64,000 nucleotides of DNA from Anaerolineae bacterium (GCA_022824365.1 JAJEAA010000034.1:1-64000); one strand, 5' to 3'; shown: positions 1 through 9,296, counted from the stretch's first letter. Translations and numbers: made by a program. Notes: a model not told the origin generated them from the letters alone.

Positions 1-324
1 GCCGATTTCGGCGCAAGATTCGCGCTCGCTGTCTTTGATGGCGCGCGAGGCGTTGCTGATGTCGGTCTCGCCTTCGACGCAGAAGCGTTCGAAGCCGGCG
101 CCGGAGCCGATGGAAGCGATCGACGGCGCGACTCCGCCCGCATCCGTCCACAGTTCAGCCATGCGTTCGCTCAGCGGGAAGACAGTGGAACTGCCGGCGG
201 TGATAATTTCACCCTCGGTGAAGTCAAGCGGATCCACCTCGGGCAGCCCATAAACATCCGCGAAGGCGCCAGTCAGGCTTAGAGCCAATACGATAAGCAG
301 TGCAGCTAGACGTACAATTCTCAT
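1..324 (-). CDS. pstS: Phosphate ABC transporter substrate-binding protein, PstS-like (3' end outside window)
   Basis: Only the first 108 codons are in the window. The protein starts with a Sec signal peptide (MRIVRLAALLIVLALS, then GAFAD) and has no lipobox cysteine. The mature start holds the PstS-family segment ITAGSSTVFPLSERMAELW, followed by SIGSGAGFERFC and DISNASR, which in this family form the phosphate-binding pocket. The role would be periplasmic or extracytoplasmic phosphate capture for PstCAB. The start at 324 is supported by a GGGAG site about 9 bases upstream. The rest of the operon must lie to the left. It is divergent from the permease genes at 602, so the two are not one system. 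Confidence 0.85.
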   Translation of the reverse strand, partial: MRIVRLAALLIVLALSLTGAFADVYGLPEVDPLDFTEGEIITAGSSTVFPLSERMAELWTDAGGVAPSIASIGSGAGFERFCVEGETDISNASRAIKDSERESCAEIG

Positions 325-601
325 GCGCAAGTTTCTCCCATGAAACTCGTGACGATAAACGAGATTGGCGGATGACCCGCCACTTGGAAGCCTACCTGAA
401 CACTGTTAACGCAGACCTTCGCGAGTTTAATGGCTCGCTAAACTCAATTTAAGAATACTGCCCCCGTTCTTGACTTGCTCTTTAATCGTTTAATCTGATG
501 GCAAGCATCTGGCGATCGGGCTATCGGTCGCCCGTCTTTTGATGATTTTGCCAACTGACGCTAAAATTGTGGACAGTTGGAAAGCCGCGGATGGCAAATT
601 C
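325..601. promoter_or_regulatory. Divergent intergenic region with dyad and a weak promoter
   Basis: The region lies between pstS (leftward) and the permease operon (rightward). A perfect 7-bp inverted repeat, GAGTTTA and TAAACTC, sits at 423-429 and 439-445 with a 9-base loop. A TTGACT hexamer at 470-475 followed by TAATCT at 491-496 (15-base spacing) could be a weak promoter for the permeases. No recognised Pho box was found. The functional reading is a guess. Confidence 0.3.
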
Positions 602-1627
602 ATGATCAAGTATTTTCAGCGCCGCTTGCTGCAAGCGATACCGACCTTCTTTGGCGTGACCATCCTCTCCTTCCTCATTATCCTCTCCGCGCCGGGCGAT
701 CCGGTGGCGATGATCACCTGGGGACCCGATCTCAACAGCGAAGCCAATGACGCGATGCGGCGTCAGCTTGGCCTGGATCAGCCGCCCTTGACTCAATATA
801 TCTACTGGCTCATCGGCAATGACTGGACGCTTATCGATTATGATGGCGATGGCATCGGCGAGACGCCCGGCGACCGCTACGGCTTGCTGCGCGGCGACTT
901 CGGCAAGTCGATCAAGAACAAGCGCCCGGTAATGCAACAACTTTTGAAGCGCATACCGGCGACGTTGCGACTAGGTGTGGCGGCGCTCACCATCGGCTTT
1001 CTGATGGGAGTTGTTCTGGGCGTGTTGGCGGCTGTCTTCCACCGAACCTGGATCGACCAGGCGATTCGTATTATCTCCGTGTTGGGCAACGCCGTTCCGC
1101 AATTTTGGCTGGGTCTGCTGCTGATTATCATATTCGGCGTGCAGCTGGACCTCCTGCCCATCAGCGGCATGCAGAACATCACGCGGCGCGGCGGCTTTGA
1201 TTTAGGCGACGCCCTGCGCCACATGATCCTGCCCGTCTTCGTCTTGTCGCTGAACTGGATCGCCTTTCTCTCGCGCTTCACGCGGACCCAGGTTCTCGAA
1301 GTATTGCAGCAGGACTACGTCCGCACCGCCTACGCCAAAGGTTTGAACGAGCGGGTGATCTGGTTGCGTCATGCGCTGCGCAATAGTTTGCTGCCTGTCG
1401 CCACATTTCTTGGTCCCGCCATCGGCACGGTGCTGGCGGGCGCCGTTATCATCGAGCAGGTCTTTCAGTGGCCTGGCATGGGCAAGCTGATCATTGATGC
1501 AGTCTTCGCGCGCGATTATCCGGTGGTCATGGGTTCGGTCGTTATCGCATCGCTGATGTTCATCGCCGGCGTGCTGCTCTCCGATATCATGTACGTCATT
1601 CTCGATCCGCGGATCCGGCTGGAGTAA
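602..1627 (+). CDS. Peptide/nickel-type ABC transporter permease (DppB/OppB family)
   Basis: This is an inner-membrane permease of about 341 residues. Its N-terminal segment (MIKYFQRRLLQAIPTFFGVT) is the classic DppB start: one TM helix, then a large external loop with the family signature LGLDQPPLTQYIYWL. Five further TM helices follow, with the cytoplasmic EAA loop around ARTAYAKGLNERVIWLRHAL. The frame is open upstream to 539, but homology begins at the ATG at 602. The loop carries a less usual insert rich in Asp and Gly (DYDGDGIGETPGD), possibly calcium-binding. The second permease follows after 7 bases. No ATPase gene is in the window, so the energising subunit is encoded elsewhere. Confidence 0.88.
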   Translation: MIKYFQRRLLQAIPTFFGVTILSFLIILSAPGDPVAMITWGPDLNSEANDAMRRQLGLDQPPLTQYIYWLIGNDWTLIDYDGDGIGETPGDRYGLLRGDFGKSIKNKRPVMQQLLKRIPATLRLGVAALTIGFLMGVVLGVLAAVFHRTWIDQAIRIISVLGNAVPQFWLGLLLIIIFGVQLDLLPISGMQNITRRGGFDLGDALRHMILPVFVLSLNWIAFLSRFTRTQVLEVLQQDYVRTAYAKGLNERVIWLRHALRNSLLPVATFLGPAIGTVLAGAVIIEQVFQWPGMGKLIIDAVFARDYPVVMGSVVIASLMFIAGVLLSDIMYVILDPRIRLE

Positions 1628-1634
1628 TGGACTG

Positions 1635-2549
1635 ATGGCGAGCGATTCCAAAATAGCTCAGTTGAGGAGCGAGGAGGCGCAGAGGCCGTCGCGCTCTTTC
1701 TGGCGCGATGCGTTTCAATTCATCCTGCGCGACCGGTTGACCATCTTCGCCCTTACTGTGCTGATCATCTTCACCTTGATCTGCTCCTTGATGCCGGTCG
1801 TCTTCGAACGCGTGCTGGAGCTGGATGTCAACAGCACCAGCATCCCCAACCGCTTTAAACAGCCCGGTGAAAGCGGCTACCCGCTGGGCACGGACCAACT
1901 CGGCCGAGATCAATTCCTGCGCCTGATTTATGGCGGCCGCGTCTCTCTCACCATCGCTTACCTCGCCAGCGTCATGACCGTCTTCATCGGCATCACGCTT
2001 GGTCTGCTGGCCGGCTATTACGGTCGGCAAATCGATGATCTGATCTCATGGGGCATCAACACGCTCAGCGCGATCCCGCCGCTTTTCCTGCTCTTGATCG
2101 CCTCGGCCATCTGGGAGCCATCGACCGAGGTGCTGGTCGTCGTGCTGGCGGCGCTGGGCTGGGTTGGGACGAGCCGGCTCGTCCGCGGCGAGGTGCTATC
2201 GCTGAAGGAGCGCGATTATGTCTTAGCCGCGCGGGCGCTGGGCGCGTCGGACTTCCGCATCCTCATTTCGCATATCTTGCCCAACGTCTTCTCCATTGTG
2301 ATGGTCACCATGACCATCATCGCCGGCAACTTGATCCTCATCGAATCCGGCTTGAGTTATCTAGGCGTGGGCATCCAACCGCCGACGCCAACCTGGGGCA
2401 ACATGCTCACCGACTCCCGCAGCTATTTCGTCAGCGGCGTACACCTGGTCTTCACGCCGGGCATCCTGATCATGATCACCGTGCTCTGCTTTTATCTGGT
2501 GGGCGATGGCTTGCGCGACGCGCTGGATCCGAGAAGGTATCAGAAGTAG
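1635..2549 (+). CDS. Peptide/nickel-type ABC transporter permease (DppC/OppC family)
   Basis: This is a 304-residue partner of the upstream permease. It has an N-terminal OppC_N-type helix (residues about 30-55), the family motif HPLGTDQLGRD in the variant form YPLGTDQLGRDQFLRLIYGGR, five further helices, and the EAA loop near ERDYVLAARALGASDFRI. It ends with the typical DGLRDALDPR tail. The gap to the DppB-like gene is 7 bases, so the two are co-transcribed. With it they would form the heterodimeric channel for oligopeptides or another solute. Substrate cannot be assigned. Transcription ends toward a REP palindrome at 2571-2643 and a convergent substrate-binding protein gene. Confidence 0.88.
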   Translation: MASDSKIAQLRSEEAQRPSRSFWRDAFQFILRDRLTIFALTVLIIFTLICSLMPVVFERVLELDVNSTSIPNRFKQPGESGYPLGTDQLGRDQFLRLIYGGRVSLTIAYLASVMTVFIGITLGLLAGYYGRQIDDLISWGINTLSAIPPLFLLLIASAIWEPSTEVLVVVLAALGWVGTSRLVRGEVLSLKERDYVLAARALGASDFRILISHILPNVFSIVMVTMTIIAGNLILIESGLSYLGVGIQPPTPTWGNMLTDSRSYFVSGVHLVFTPGILIMITVLCFYLVGDGLRDALDPRRYQK

Positions 2550-2570
2550 TCGCTCGCGCTCCCTGGACAT

Positions 2571-2643
2571 GTAGGGGCGACTTACCAGATCACCTACACT
2601 GTTATGAAAAATACAGAAGGGCGACCCAATGGGCCGCCCCTAC
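2571..2643. repeat. Pair of REP palindromes in opposite orientation (BIME-like)
   Basis: A GTAG-headed element begins at 2571 (GTAGGGGCGAC, degenerate arm). A second element in reverse orientation occupies 2619-2643: GGGCGACCC and GGGCCGCCC form a 9-bp stem with a 3-base loop, followed by CTAC, the complement of GTAG. The pair sits between two convergent genes, so it may also help end transcription. It is the same family as 22414, 32550, 33780 and 54398. Confidence 0.7.
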
Positions 2644-2674
2644 ATTTTCGGGATTTGTGGGATGAGGAGTAAGC

Positions 2675-4339
2675 CTAGCCCTCAATCGTCCACTTGTGGA
2701 TGTCAGCCGTGTAGCCGTAGAAGACCCAGAACGCGGCCGGCTCGAAATTGCCGACGCGGGTGTTGGCCGTCTGCCAGATATTGGGCACGAAGGACCAGTC
2801 ATAAGCCAAGTCTTCATGCGCGATGCGTTGAATCTCGCGATAGATTTCGCCGCGCGCCGCCGTATCGCAGCCCGGTACTGTACGCGCCGCGTCTATCAGC
2901 GCGTCAATCTCCGGATTGACATAGGAAGCCAGGTTATTGCCGCTGCCTGGGATATCCTGCCGACTGTCGATCAGCGTCATGAAGTTGTTGGGATCGGGCG
3001 CGCCGCCGGTGCCGCCGCTGTTGCTCATGGAGGTGGCGTCATACATCTGGCCCAGATAGATATCGCTGATGTAATTCGCCCATTCCACCTTCTCCAGCGT
3101 GACATCAAAGCCGATGTCCTTCAACTGATCCTGCGCGACCAGGACATGCGTCTCGAACATGAGCAGGATATCGCTGTAGGAAACGGTGAATTCAAGGCGC
3201 TGGCCGTCCTTCTCGCGCACGCCGTCGCCATCGCTATCGACCCAGCCGGCTTCCTCCAGCATTTGCATGGCGGCTTCGGGATCATAGGCGTAGGGCTGCA
3301 AGTCGTGGTTGTATGCCCAGCCGATGGCCGGGTTGACCGCGCCGATGAGCGGCGTTCCGCCTTGCGAACCGCCCATAGTGGCGAGGACATCCTGCTTGTT
3401 GTAGCCCATGGCGACCGCCTTGCGCACGGCCGGATCGCTGAAGATGGGATGCGGCACTTGCTCAATCGCGTTGCCGTCGTCATCGTAGGCGGCTGATGGA
3501 TGCTCAGGATCGACCCAATTCAGCGCGAAGAACTTGACCGACATCTGCGGGAAGATTTCCCATTGCAGATTGCTGGTATCGGCAATTTGCGTGAATAGAT
3601 CCCCGTGCAGATAGGTGTAGTCCACTTCCGCGGCCTGAATTGATTGCAGCGCCACCGCCTGTTCTTTGATGTTGCGGTTGACCAGATAGGGAATCCCGAC
3701 CTCGCCGCCCCACCAATCCGGGTTGGCGTGGTAGCTCTGGTAGGCATCCGGCGCCCATTCATCGAGGATGTAGGGTCCGCCGCTGATGCCAACGGGTTCG
3801 GCGGAGACCATATTGTCTTCAAAGTCGCTGAAATCATCGGCGAAGAGATGCGACGGCAAGAAGCGTATGCCGCCGAGATCGCTGAATGCCGCGCAGTCCA
3901 GACCTTTCAAGACGACCTCGTAGGTCTTGTCGTCCACGATGCGGACTTCTTCGACCGCTTGTACTTCGGTCTCCTGGATGGACGCCACCACGTCCGACTT
4001 GATCGCGTCAATGACGAACTTCATGTCATGCGAGGTGATGGGCATGCCGTCCGACCAGTTAGCGTCTTCGCGGATGTGGAAGGTATAGGTCAAGCCATCA
4101 TCGGATATTTCCCAAGTGGTCAAGCCGGGAACCGGCGCGGATGATGCGGCGTCAATCTCGTAAGGCTTGGGCCAAAGGACGCTGAAAGCCTGGAAGGAAG
4201 CGCCGTCGCTGCTGAGGGCTGGATTGAATGTGCTGATATTGCCGAAGCCGCGGATGACGATGGTTTCCGCGTCTTGGGCGGCCGCCAAGGCGACGCCCAG
4301 CAAAAGCAGCACAACCAATGCAAGTTTGAAGTATCTCAT
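2675..4339 (-). CDS. ABC transporter substrate-binding protein, family 5 (peptide/oligosaccharide type)
   Basis: This is a 554-residue secreted binding protein. The signal peptide is MRYFKLALVVLLLLGVALAAAQ with a likely AxA-type cleavage and no lipobox. Family-5 signatures are visible: the SDDGLTYTFHIREDANWSDG region near residue 85, FSDPAVRKAVAMGYNKQ near residue 305, YDPEAAMQMLEEAGW and NPEIDALIDAA near the C terminus. It probably feeds the permeases at 602-2549, but it is convergent to them rather than upstream, an unusual arrangement. The region GWVDSDGDGVREKDGQ is a common family loop with a calcium-like DxDxDG motif. The ligand is unknown. Confidence 0.9.
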   Translation of the reverse strand: MRYFKLALVVLLLLGVALAAAQDAETIVIRGFGNISTFNPALSSDGASFQAFSVLWPKPYEIDAASSAPVPGLTTWEISDDGLTYTFHIREDANWSDGMPITSHDMKFVIDAIKSDVVASIQETEVQAVEEVRIVDDKTYEVVLKGLDCAAFSDLGGIRFLPSHLFADDFSDFEDNMVSAEPVGISGGPYILDEWAPDAYQSYHANPDWWGGEVGIPYLVNRNIKEQAVALQSIQAAEVDYTYLHGDLFTQIADTSNLQWEIFPQMSVKFFALNWVDPEHPSAAYDDDGNAIEQVPHPIFSDPAVRKAVAMGYNKQDVLATMGGSQGGTPLIGAVNPAIGWAYNHDLQPYAYDPEAAMQMLEEAGWVDSDGDGVREKDGQRLEFTVSYSDILLMFETHVLVAQDQLKDIGFDVTLEKVEWANYISDIYLGQMYDATSMSNSGGTGGAPDPNNFMTLIDSRQDIPGSGNNLASYVNPEIDALIDAARTVPGCDTAARGEIYREIQRIAHEDLAYDWSFVPNIWQTANTRVGNFEPAAFWVFYGYTADIHKWTIEG

Positions 4340-4534
4340 GGGTAACTCCCCGTTTCACTATTTCGAACAGAATTCATGTTGGGCGAACAAGTAGAGACTA
4401 TAACAAGTTTGGCGGCACATTGCGAAAATCGTTGTCTTGACCGCCTTCGCGCGGGAGAACACCCTCGTCAATCTGCTCGGCATTCCAAGTCGTCGCCATG
4501 TCATGGCGGATTGGCGGATACAGCGCTTGCAAGC

Positions 4535-4561
4535 TTAGAACAAAAGTGCTAGCCTTATACA
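4535..4561 (+). promoter_or_regulatory. Possible recA promoter with SOS-box-like sequence
   Basis: A -10-like TATACA lies at 4556-4561 and TTAGAA at 4535-4540 (15-base spacing, short). GAAC AAAA GTGC at 4538-4549 resembles the Gram-positive type LexA site (GAAC, four bases, GTTC) with one mismatch in the second arm. It lies 75-85 bases upstream of recA, which fits SOS control, but one imperfect match is weak support. Confidence 0.3.
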
Positions 4562-4623
4562 TAGCAAATTTGAGGTTCAGCAACTACACTTGAACAACCC
4601 CTAGACAAAGCGAGAAAGCAGCG

Positions 4624-5694
4624 ATGGCAAAACGGACGCGGGCAATCAAAGAAACGCAAGTTTTTGAAAGTCATGACTTTGCGGCCAAGCAGAAGGCGCT
4701 TGACGCGACCTTGACCGATATCACCAAGCGCTATGGCGATGGCACCATCTTCAATTTGGGCGCGGGCGCGCACTTGCAGATCGAGGCGATCCCGTCCGGG
4801 TCGCTGGGCATCGATATATCGTTGGGCGTCGGCGGCGTGCCGCGCGGGCGCATCACCGAGATTTATGGTCCGGAAAGCTCGGGCAAGACAACGCTCTGCC
4901 TGCATGTGGTGGCGGAGGCGCAACGGACGGGCGGCATCTGCGCCTTCATTGATATGGAGCACGCGCTCGACCCGGCCTACGCCGAGAAGATCGGCGTCGA
5001 TATCCAGCAGCTCTATGTCTCGCAGCCGGATACGGGCGAGCAGGCGCTGGAGATCACCGAGCATCTGGTGCGCTCGGGCGCGCTGGATGTGATCGTGGTG
5101 GATAGCGTGGCGGCGCTCGTGCCGCGGGCGGAGATCGAAGGCGAGATGGGCGATTCGCATGTGGGTTTGCAGGCGCGCTTGATGAGCCAGGCGCTGCGCA
5201 AGCTGGCGGGCGCGATCAAGCAGTCGAATGTCAGCGTCATCTTCACCAATCAACTGCGCGAGAAGGTCGGCGTGATGTTCGGCAGTCCGGAGACGACGCC
5301 GGGCGGGCGGGCGCTGAAATTCTATGCCAGCGTGCGGATTGATATTCGGCGCATCCAGCAGATCAAACATGCCGGTGATATCGTCGGCAATCGGACGCGC
5401 GTGAAGATCAAGAAGAACAAGGTGGCGGCGCCTTTCAAGGAATGCGAGTTCGATATCATGTTCAACCAGGGCATCAGCAAGTCGGGCGAGATCATCGATA
5501 TTGGCACCGAGTTGGGCATCATCGATAAGCGCGGCGCCTTTTATCGTTATGACGATGAGCTGCTGGGGCAGGGGCGGGAGAATGCCAAGGGCTTCTTGCA
5601 GAGCAACGGGCGCATGTCGGATGTGATTGAGGACAAGATTCGGCGGGTCTTTGGCTTGCCAGCGATGCGGGAGGTCGGCGCGGGGGAGGGTTAG
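4624..5694 (+). CDS. recA: Recombinase RecA
   Basis: RecA binds single-stranded DNA, promotes homologous strand exchange and activates LexA cleavage. The 356-residue protein matches the family in length and order. Walker A is GPESSGKT at residues 82-89, the catalytic-Glu region is FIDMEHALD, Walker B is [14 protein letters not shown], the L2-loop region is [22 protein letters not shown], and the [10 protein letters not shown] segment precedes the C-terminal domain. The N-terminal segment is about 15 residues longer than in E. coli RecA. The gene is monocistronic. The ATG at 4624 is preceded by AAAGCGAGAAAG, a plausible ribosome site. Confidence 0.97.
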   Translation: MAKRTRAIKETQVFESHDFAAKQKALDATLTDITKRYGDGTIFNLGAGAHLQIEAIPSGSLGIDISLGVGGVPRGRITEIYGPESSGKTTLCLHVVAEAQRTGGICAFIDMEHALDPAYAEKIGVDIQQLYVSQPDTGEQALEITEHLVRSGALDVIVVDSVAALVPRAEIEGEMGDSHVGLQARLMSQALRKLAGAIKQSNVSVIFTNQLREKVGVMFGSPETTPGGRALKFYASVRIDIRRIQQIKHAGDIVGNRTRVKIKKNKVAAPFKECEFDIMFNQGISKSGEIIDIGTELGIIDKRGAFYRYDDELLGQGRENAKGFLQSNGRMSDVIEDKIRRVFGLPAMREVGAGEG

Positions 5695-5787
5695 CTGGCG
5701 CCGCTATCCAAGTCCGTAAATGTGGCTCGCGTATTTCTGTATAATGTATACTCATTCCTCGAATTGCACAGCGGGGAAAGTGTACGC

Positions 5788-6256
5788 ATGTCCTCACGAA
5801 ATCGGCAACTTGTAGACGAGATCATCACTACCGTCGAAGACGGGCTGCAAGACTACGTCCCTCGTCGAGTCATTTAATTGTTCCGCCAATGATTCTGGAA
5901 CATTTTCTGCGGAGAACGCTGACTTATCACGGGCGAACTTACGTAGCGCAGATTTAGCAGGTGGCATACTTAGAAACCTCAACTTGACAGGTTCAAACTT
6001 GACAGACATAGAGCTAGAGCGTTCAGACCTGACCTATTCAAATCTGACACAGCCAAAATTTGAGAACGCTAATCTTGCAGAAGCAGATCTGTCGAACACT
6101 GAACTAAATGAAACAGATTTTACGGATGCAGATCTGACTTGCGCAGATTTTACCGGTGCGAAATTCTACCCTCTTTCCACCATCCTCCCCGACGGCAGCT
6201 ACTGGAACGAGGACACAGACATGACCAAGTTCACCGGTCGGCTTGAGGACTGTTAA
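5788..6256 (+). pseudogene. Pentapeptide-repeat protein, frame-broken
   Basis: A TATAAT hexamer in a TGTATAAT context (5740-5745) and a GGGGAAAG ribosome site lead to an ATG at 5788. It opens a 29-codon frame (MSSRNRQLVDEIITT...) that stops at 5875. The next frame, open from about 5870, encodes pentapeptide repeats: ADLSRANLRSADL, then NLNLTGSNLTD, FENANLAEADL, and TDADLTCADFTGAKF, ending at 6256. That frame has no ATG before the repeats; its first plausible start is TTG at 5984. The simplest reading is one gene with a one-base shift near 5870-5900. Alternatively, a short protein starts at 5984. Lower GC than its neighbours suggests transfer. Confidence 0.55.
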
Positions 6257-6335
6257 TCTCGTTTTCAACCTATGTCGCAGAACAGCATCTTTCTCTGCTA
6301 TACTTAATCACATCCGATAGCAAGGACAAACCCCC

Positions 6336-6743
6336 GTGGAAGCCTTCTGGCAAAGTCTCGTACCCGTACTCAGGGATCTTGCGCCTCTGATTGTGGCCGC
6401 TATTTCCATAATTGCTCTCGTCTGGCGCGTACCGTCCAAAGGCGATATGAACAGGATGGAAGATCGGTTAACTCAGAGGATGGACAGGCAAGATGACAAA
6501 ATTGACGATACTCGCGCCAGCCTGGACGCTAAAATTGACGATACCCGCGCGGAGTTGCTTATGGAAATCAAGGCTGTCGATGCCAAAGTGGACCGGGTTG
6601 ATGAGAGATTGAGTGAGACCAACGAACATTACTTTGAACTGCGCGGCGACGTCAAAGCGCTCAGCCGCGATGTAGCGGCGCTCACAGACAAAACCAGCCG
6701 CATTGAACGCGACCTCGAAGCGACGAGAAACGCCGCGCCTTAA
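6336..6743 (+). CDS. Small membrane-anchored coiled-coil protein, function unknown
   Basis: The 135-residue protein starts with GTG at 6336, preceded by an AAGGA site 8 bases upstream. One N-terminal TM helix (about residues 8-29) is followed by a charged heptad-type coiled coil in which the unit KIDDTRA occurs twice, next to DRQD and VDRVDERL. The rest is a long helix. This architecture resembles DUF1640- or LemA-like scaffolds and tail-fibre-type coiled coils, but no family is certain. Its last codons overlap the convergent gene at 6740 by 4 bases. Confidence 0.6.
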   Translation: MEAFWQSLVPVLRDLAPLIVAAISIIALVWRVPSKGDMNRMEDRLTQRMDRQDDKIDDTRASLDAKIDDTRAELLMEIKAVDAKVDRVDERLSETNEHYFELRGDVKALSRDVAALTDKTSRIERDLEATRNAAP

Positions 6744-7045
6744 CGCTCCCCCTCCTGCGCCAACCACTCCGCCTCGCTGACCAACTCCCCATTTGTCACA
6801 TCGCTGCTCTGATAGCGCTTGTTCTTATCGAAGTAAAGCTCAATCTCCGCCTGGAAGGGACAGCGAGCCGCGCTGGCCAACTTGCGACACCAATAGCCCT
6901 TGCCATCATCGGTCTGCGACAGGTCGTTCAGGGGATCGACGCGGATGCGCAGGATCTCTTTACACATCTTGGGCTGGACGTAGAAGTAGATGCCGCGGTC
7001 TTCATCGCGTCCGCCGCCGCCGAACAAGTTCTTCAAGAAATTCAT
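6740..7045 (-). CDS. Conserved hypothetical protein, 101 aa
   Basis: A short soluble protein starting MNFLKNLFGGGGRDEDRG. It has a Gly-rich linker and then a compact segment with three cysteines (MCKE, YWCRK, RCPFQ) and the string IYFYVQPKMCKEILRIRV. I recognise no characterised family. The ordered composition and good codon use suggest a real gene. A CTCTGTG repeat (7046-7072) abuts the start codon. It lies upstream of surE in the opposite sense of flow and may be independent. Confidence 0.6.
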   Translation of the reverse strand: MNFLKNLFGGGGRDEDRGIYFYVQPKMCKEILRIRVDPLNDLSQTDDGKGYWCRKLASAARCPFQAEIELYFDKNKRYQSSDVTNGELVSEAEWLAQEGER

Positions 7046-7072
7046 CTCTGTGCCCTCTGTGCTCTCTGTGAT
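7046..7072. repeat. CTCTGTG short dispersed repeat, copy 1
   Basis: Three CTCTGTG-type units (CTCTGTG, CTCTGTG, CTCTGTG with CC and CT spacers) lie directly upstream of the gene at 6740-7045. Related strings occur at 46296, 47996 and 61352. Confidence 0.5.
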
Positions 7073-7079
7073 GAAAAAA

Positions 7080-7847
7080 TTATGGCAATTTCAAATCCCA
7101 GGCTTCCAGGTTCGCCATGAACTGATGCGCCGTCATATCGAGATGCACGGGCGTCACGCTGACATAATCCCGATGCACCGCCCAAAAATCGGCGCCGAGT
7201 TCGTCGGTGTCGGCGGTCGGAGCCTTGCCGCCGATGCGCACGACGCCGTCGGCGACATGGACCAGAGAATCGCGATAGATGCGCACGCCCTGCCGTGTCA
7301 GGCGGATGCCGCGCAGGTCTTCCATCCGCGCGACCGGCGGGATGTTGACATTGAGGATGGTGTATGGCGGCAAGCCTTGCTTCAGCACCATCGCGGCGAT
7401 CGTTTGCGCGACCTTCGCCGCGACGCGGTAGTCATCGGGATGGTCGGCGTCGGGCTTGGCGAGAGAGAAAGCGATGGCTGGGATACCGCTGATGGCGGCT
7501 TCCAAGGCCGCGGTGACCGTGCCGCTATAGGTCAGGTCCTGGCCCATGTTCTCGCCGCGGTTGATGCCGGAGACGACGATATCTGGTTTGCCGTCCACCA
7601 AGCCCAGCAGTGAAAGCGCGATGCAATCGGCCGGCGAGCCGCTGACGACGAGCGCCGGGATGCCGTCGCCGACGGCGCATCGTGAATACTCGATGTTTTG
7701 GTGCAGAGTGATTTTGTGTCCGCTGGCGCTTTGATTTGTAGCTGGCGCGCAGACCCGCGCCTGACCGAGGTCCCGCATAGCTTCCGCCAGCGCCAGGATG
7801 CCGGGCGCGTCGAAGCCGTCATCGTTGGTAACGATTATCGAGGCCAA
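7080..7847 (-). CDS. surE: 5'/3'-nucleotidase SurE
   Basis: SurE removes phosphate from nucleoside 5'- and 3'-monophosphates and is metal dependent. The 255-residue protein has the expected length. The metal-binding DD is in TNDDGFDAPG at residues 9-10. SASGHKIT holds the conserved Ser, SGINRGENMGQD the Asn, and SGTVTAALEA the active-site region. It ends with the C-terminal tail that swaps in the dimer. A promoter was not identified. It runs opposite to coaBC and alongside the lipoprotein gene upstream at 7931. Confidence 0.95.
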   Translation of the reverse strand: MASIIVTNDDGFDAPGILALAEAMRDLGQARVCAPATNQSASGHKITLHQNIEYSRCAVGDGIPALVVSGSPADCIALSLLGLVDGKPDIVVSGINRGENMGQDLTYSGTVTAALEAAISGIPAIAFSLAKPDADHPDDYRVAAKVAQTIAAMVLKQGLPPYTILNVNIPPVARMEDLRGIRLTRQGVRIYRDSLVHVADGVVRIGGKAPTADTDELGADFWAVHRDYVSVTPVHLDMTAHQFMANLEAWDLKLP

Positions 7848-7930
7848 TAGAGGTCGCCTTCCTGAAGTGGGAACTGAACCGATAATATTACACTATAGCA
7901 CAGGCGGCGGAGGCCTTGAAAGCGGCTTGA

Positions 7931-9109
7931 TCAGGCGCAATTGCCTCTGTCCAGCTCAAACTCGGCGCTATTGCCGATATTGTCGTTTTCGTTAGATTCC
8001 AGTATGTGATTGCCAGCATCGACAGTGATGCGGATTTGCTGGCGCTCGCCGAAACGCGCGCTGATCGTAAGGGACAATTCCAGCACGGTCTCTTGCCCGG
8101 CATTCAGCCTGGACAGGTAAATCGTTTCGGCATTTTCGGCGATGACGCTTTGGTCGCTGAGCAGGTGGGCTTTGACGGATACCCAAGGGCTCGTCTGCGA
8201 GTCCAGCGAGCCGCTGTTGCGGACGGTGGCGCGGATGGTTGTTGCCTGGCCGCAGACGGGCCTGGCGGGGACGAGTTCAATGCTGCTGACGAGCAGATTG
8301 ACCCCTTCCGGATTTGGCGGGGGCGCGCCCGTCTCGACTGGCAAGCCGGTGGTGATGTCCGCCGCTTCGACGAAGGCGGCGTCGATCCAGCCATCGCTGC
8401 CCTCGCCGTAGGTGATGCGATACCAGTCGCGTTCCGGATTCACAGCCACGATCAGCACGGCGGTATCGGCGAGCAGGCTGCCCAGAGGCTGGCCCGAGGC
8501 TACGCCGGGACCGGGGCGGAGATTCGCCACCGCCACTACGCGGCCCGGCACGCTGCGTGGACCTAGATTCTCAGGCGCGGATGTCGGCGCCAGGCTGGAT
8601 GGCGGACTGGCGGTATCCGGCGGAATCGTGCTTGGCTGGGTATCGCTGGCGGGAATCTCGGTCGACGAGATGGCATCGGCGCGCTGGCGTGAAACAACCT
8701 CGATGTTGACATCTTCGCGGGCGGCGCTGCCATCGTCGCGCTCGGCGACCACGGATATGGTGTACTGCCCCGTATTGCTGGTCGGCCAGTCGATGGTCAG
8801 CGGCAATACGGCGGCTTCGGTTTCGTTCGGCGCCTGTCGCTCTCCCAGCAGGGCATCATCCAGCAGGACGGCGACGCGCGCCAGATCCGGACCGGCGTTT
8901 TCGACGCGCGCCTGGACGATGACCGTTGTGCCGGCGAGGAAGGTCTGGTTGGGCTGTGGCGCGGCGATATGAATGACCGGCGGTCCTTCGAAGAGCGTCG
9001 GGGCGTCATCGGGAATAGCGCTGAGATTGCAGCTAACGCAGGCGAGCAAGCACATCAACAGCAATAGCGACCAGGCTCTACGCCTGCCGATAGTCATGCC
9101 AGCTTGCAT
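7931..9109 (-). CDS. Secreted lipoprotein with SH3b and CARDB-like domains
   Basis: The start at 9109 is chosen because AGGAG lies 7 bases upstream. A basic N terminus (GRRR), a hydrophobic core and LLAC give a lipobox, so the mature protein is predicted to be lipid-anchored outside the membrane. An Ig-like or PKD-like domain covers about residues 45-145. A Ser/Thr/Pro-rich linker follows to about 190. A bacterial SH3 domain covers about 192-250 (VANLRPGPG, DWYRITYGEGSDGWID), then a CARDB-type beta domain with VRNSGS and the closing SNENDNIG motif. Such proteins bind cell wall or extracellular polymers. The target is unknown. Confidence 0.75.
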   Translation of the reverse strand: MQAGMTIGRRRAWSLLLLMCLLACVSCNLSAIPDDAPTLFEGPPVIHIAAPQPNQTFLAGTTVIVQARVENAGPDLARVAVLLDDALLGERQAPNETEAAVLPLTIDWPTSNTGQYTISVVAERDDGSAAREDVNIEVVSRQRADAISSTEIPASDTQPSTIPPDTASPPSSLAPTSAPENLGPRSVPGRVVAVANLRPGPGVASGQPLGSLLADTAVLIVAVNPERDWYRITYGEGSDGWIDAAFVEAADITTGLPVETGAPPPNPEGVNLLVSSIELVPARPVCGQATTIRATVRNSGSLDSQTSPWVSVKAHLLSDQSVIAENAETIYLSRLNAGQETVLELSLTISARFGERQQIRITVDAGNHILESNENDNIGNSAEFELDRGNCA

Positions 9110-9296
9110 TGACGAACTCCTGCAATTGCCGCGCTTGAGTGCCCACAACTCTAACAGAACACGGCTGATTTGGCGAGTTGCTCTAACCTTCCGCGTTGCC
9201 TACTGGCGCCGTGTCTAGCCGACCGCGCGGGTGGCGGACTTTTGTTTCGGCGCGAGATTGTGTACCATTAGTTCGCGTCTTGAACGAAGGACTGCC

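Noticed and set aside
2696..3496. A 266-codon plus frame
   Set aside because: Antisense to the binding protein gene, whose family motifs are clear.
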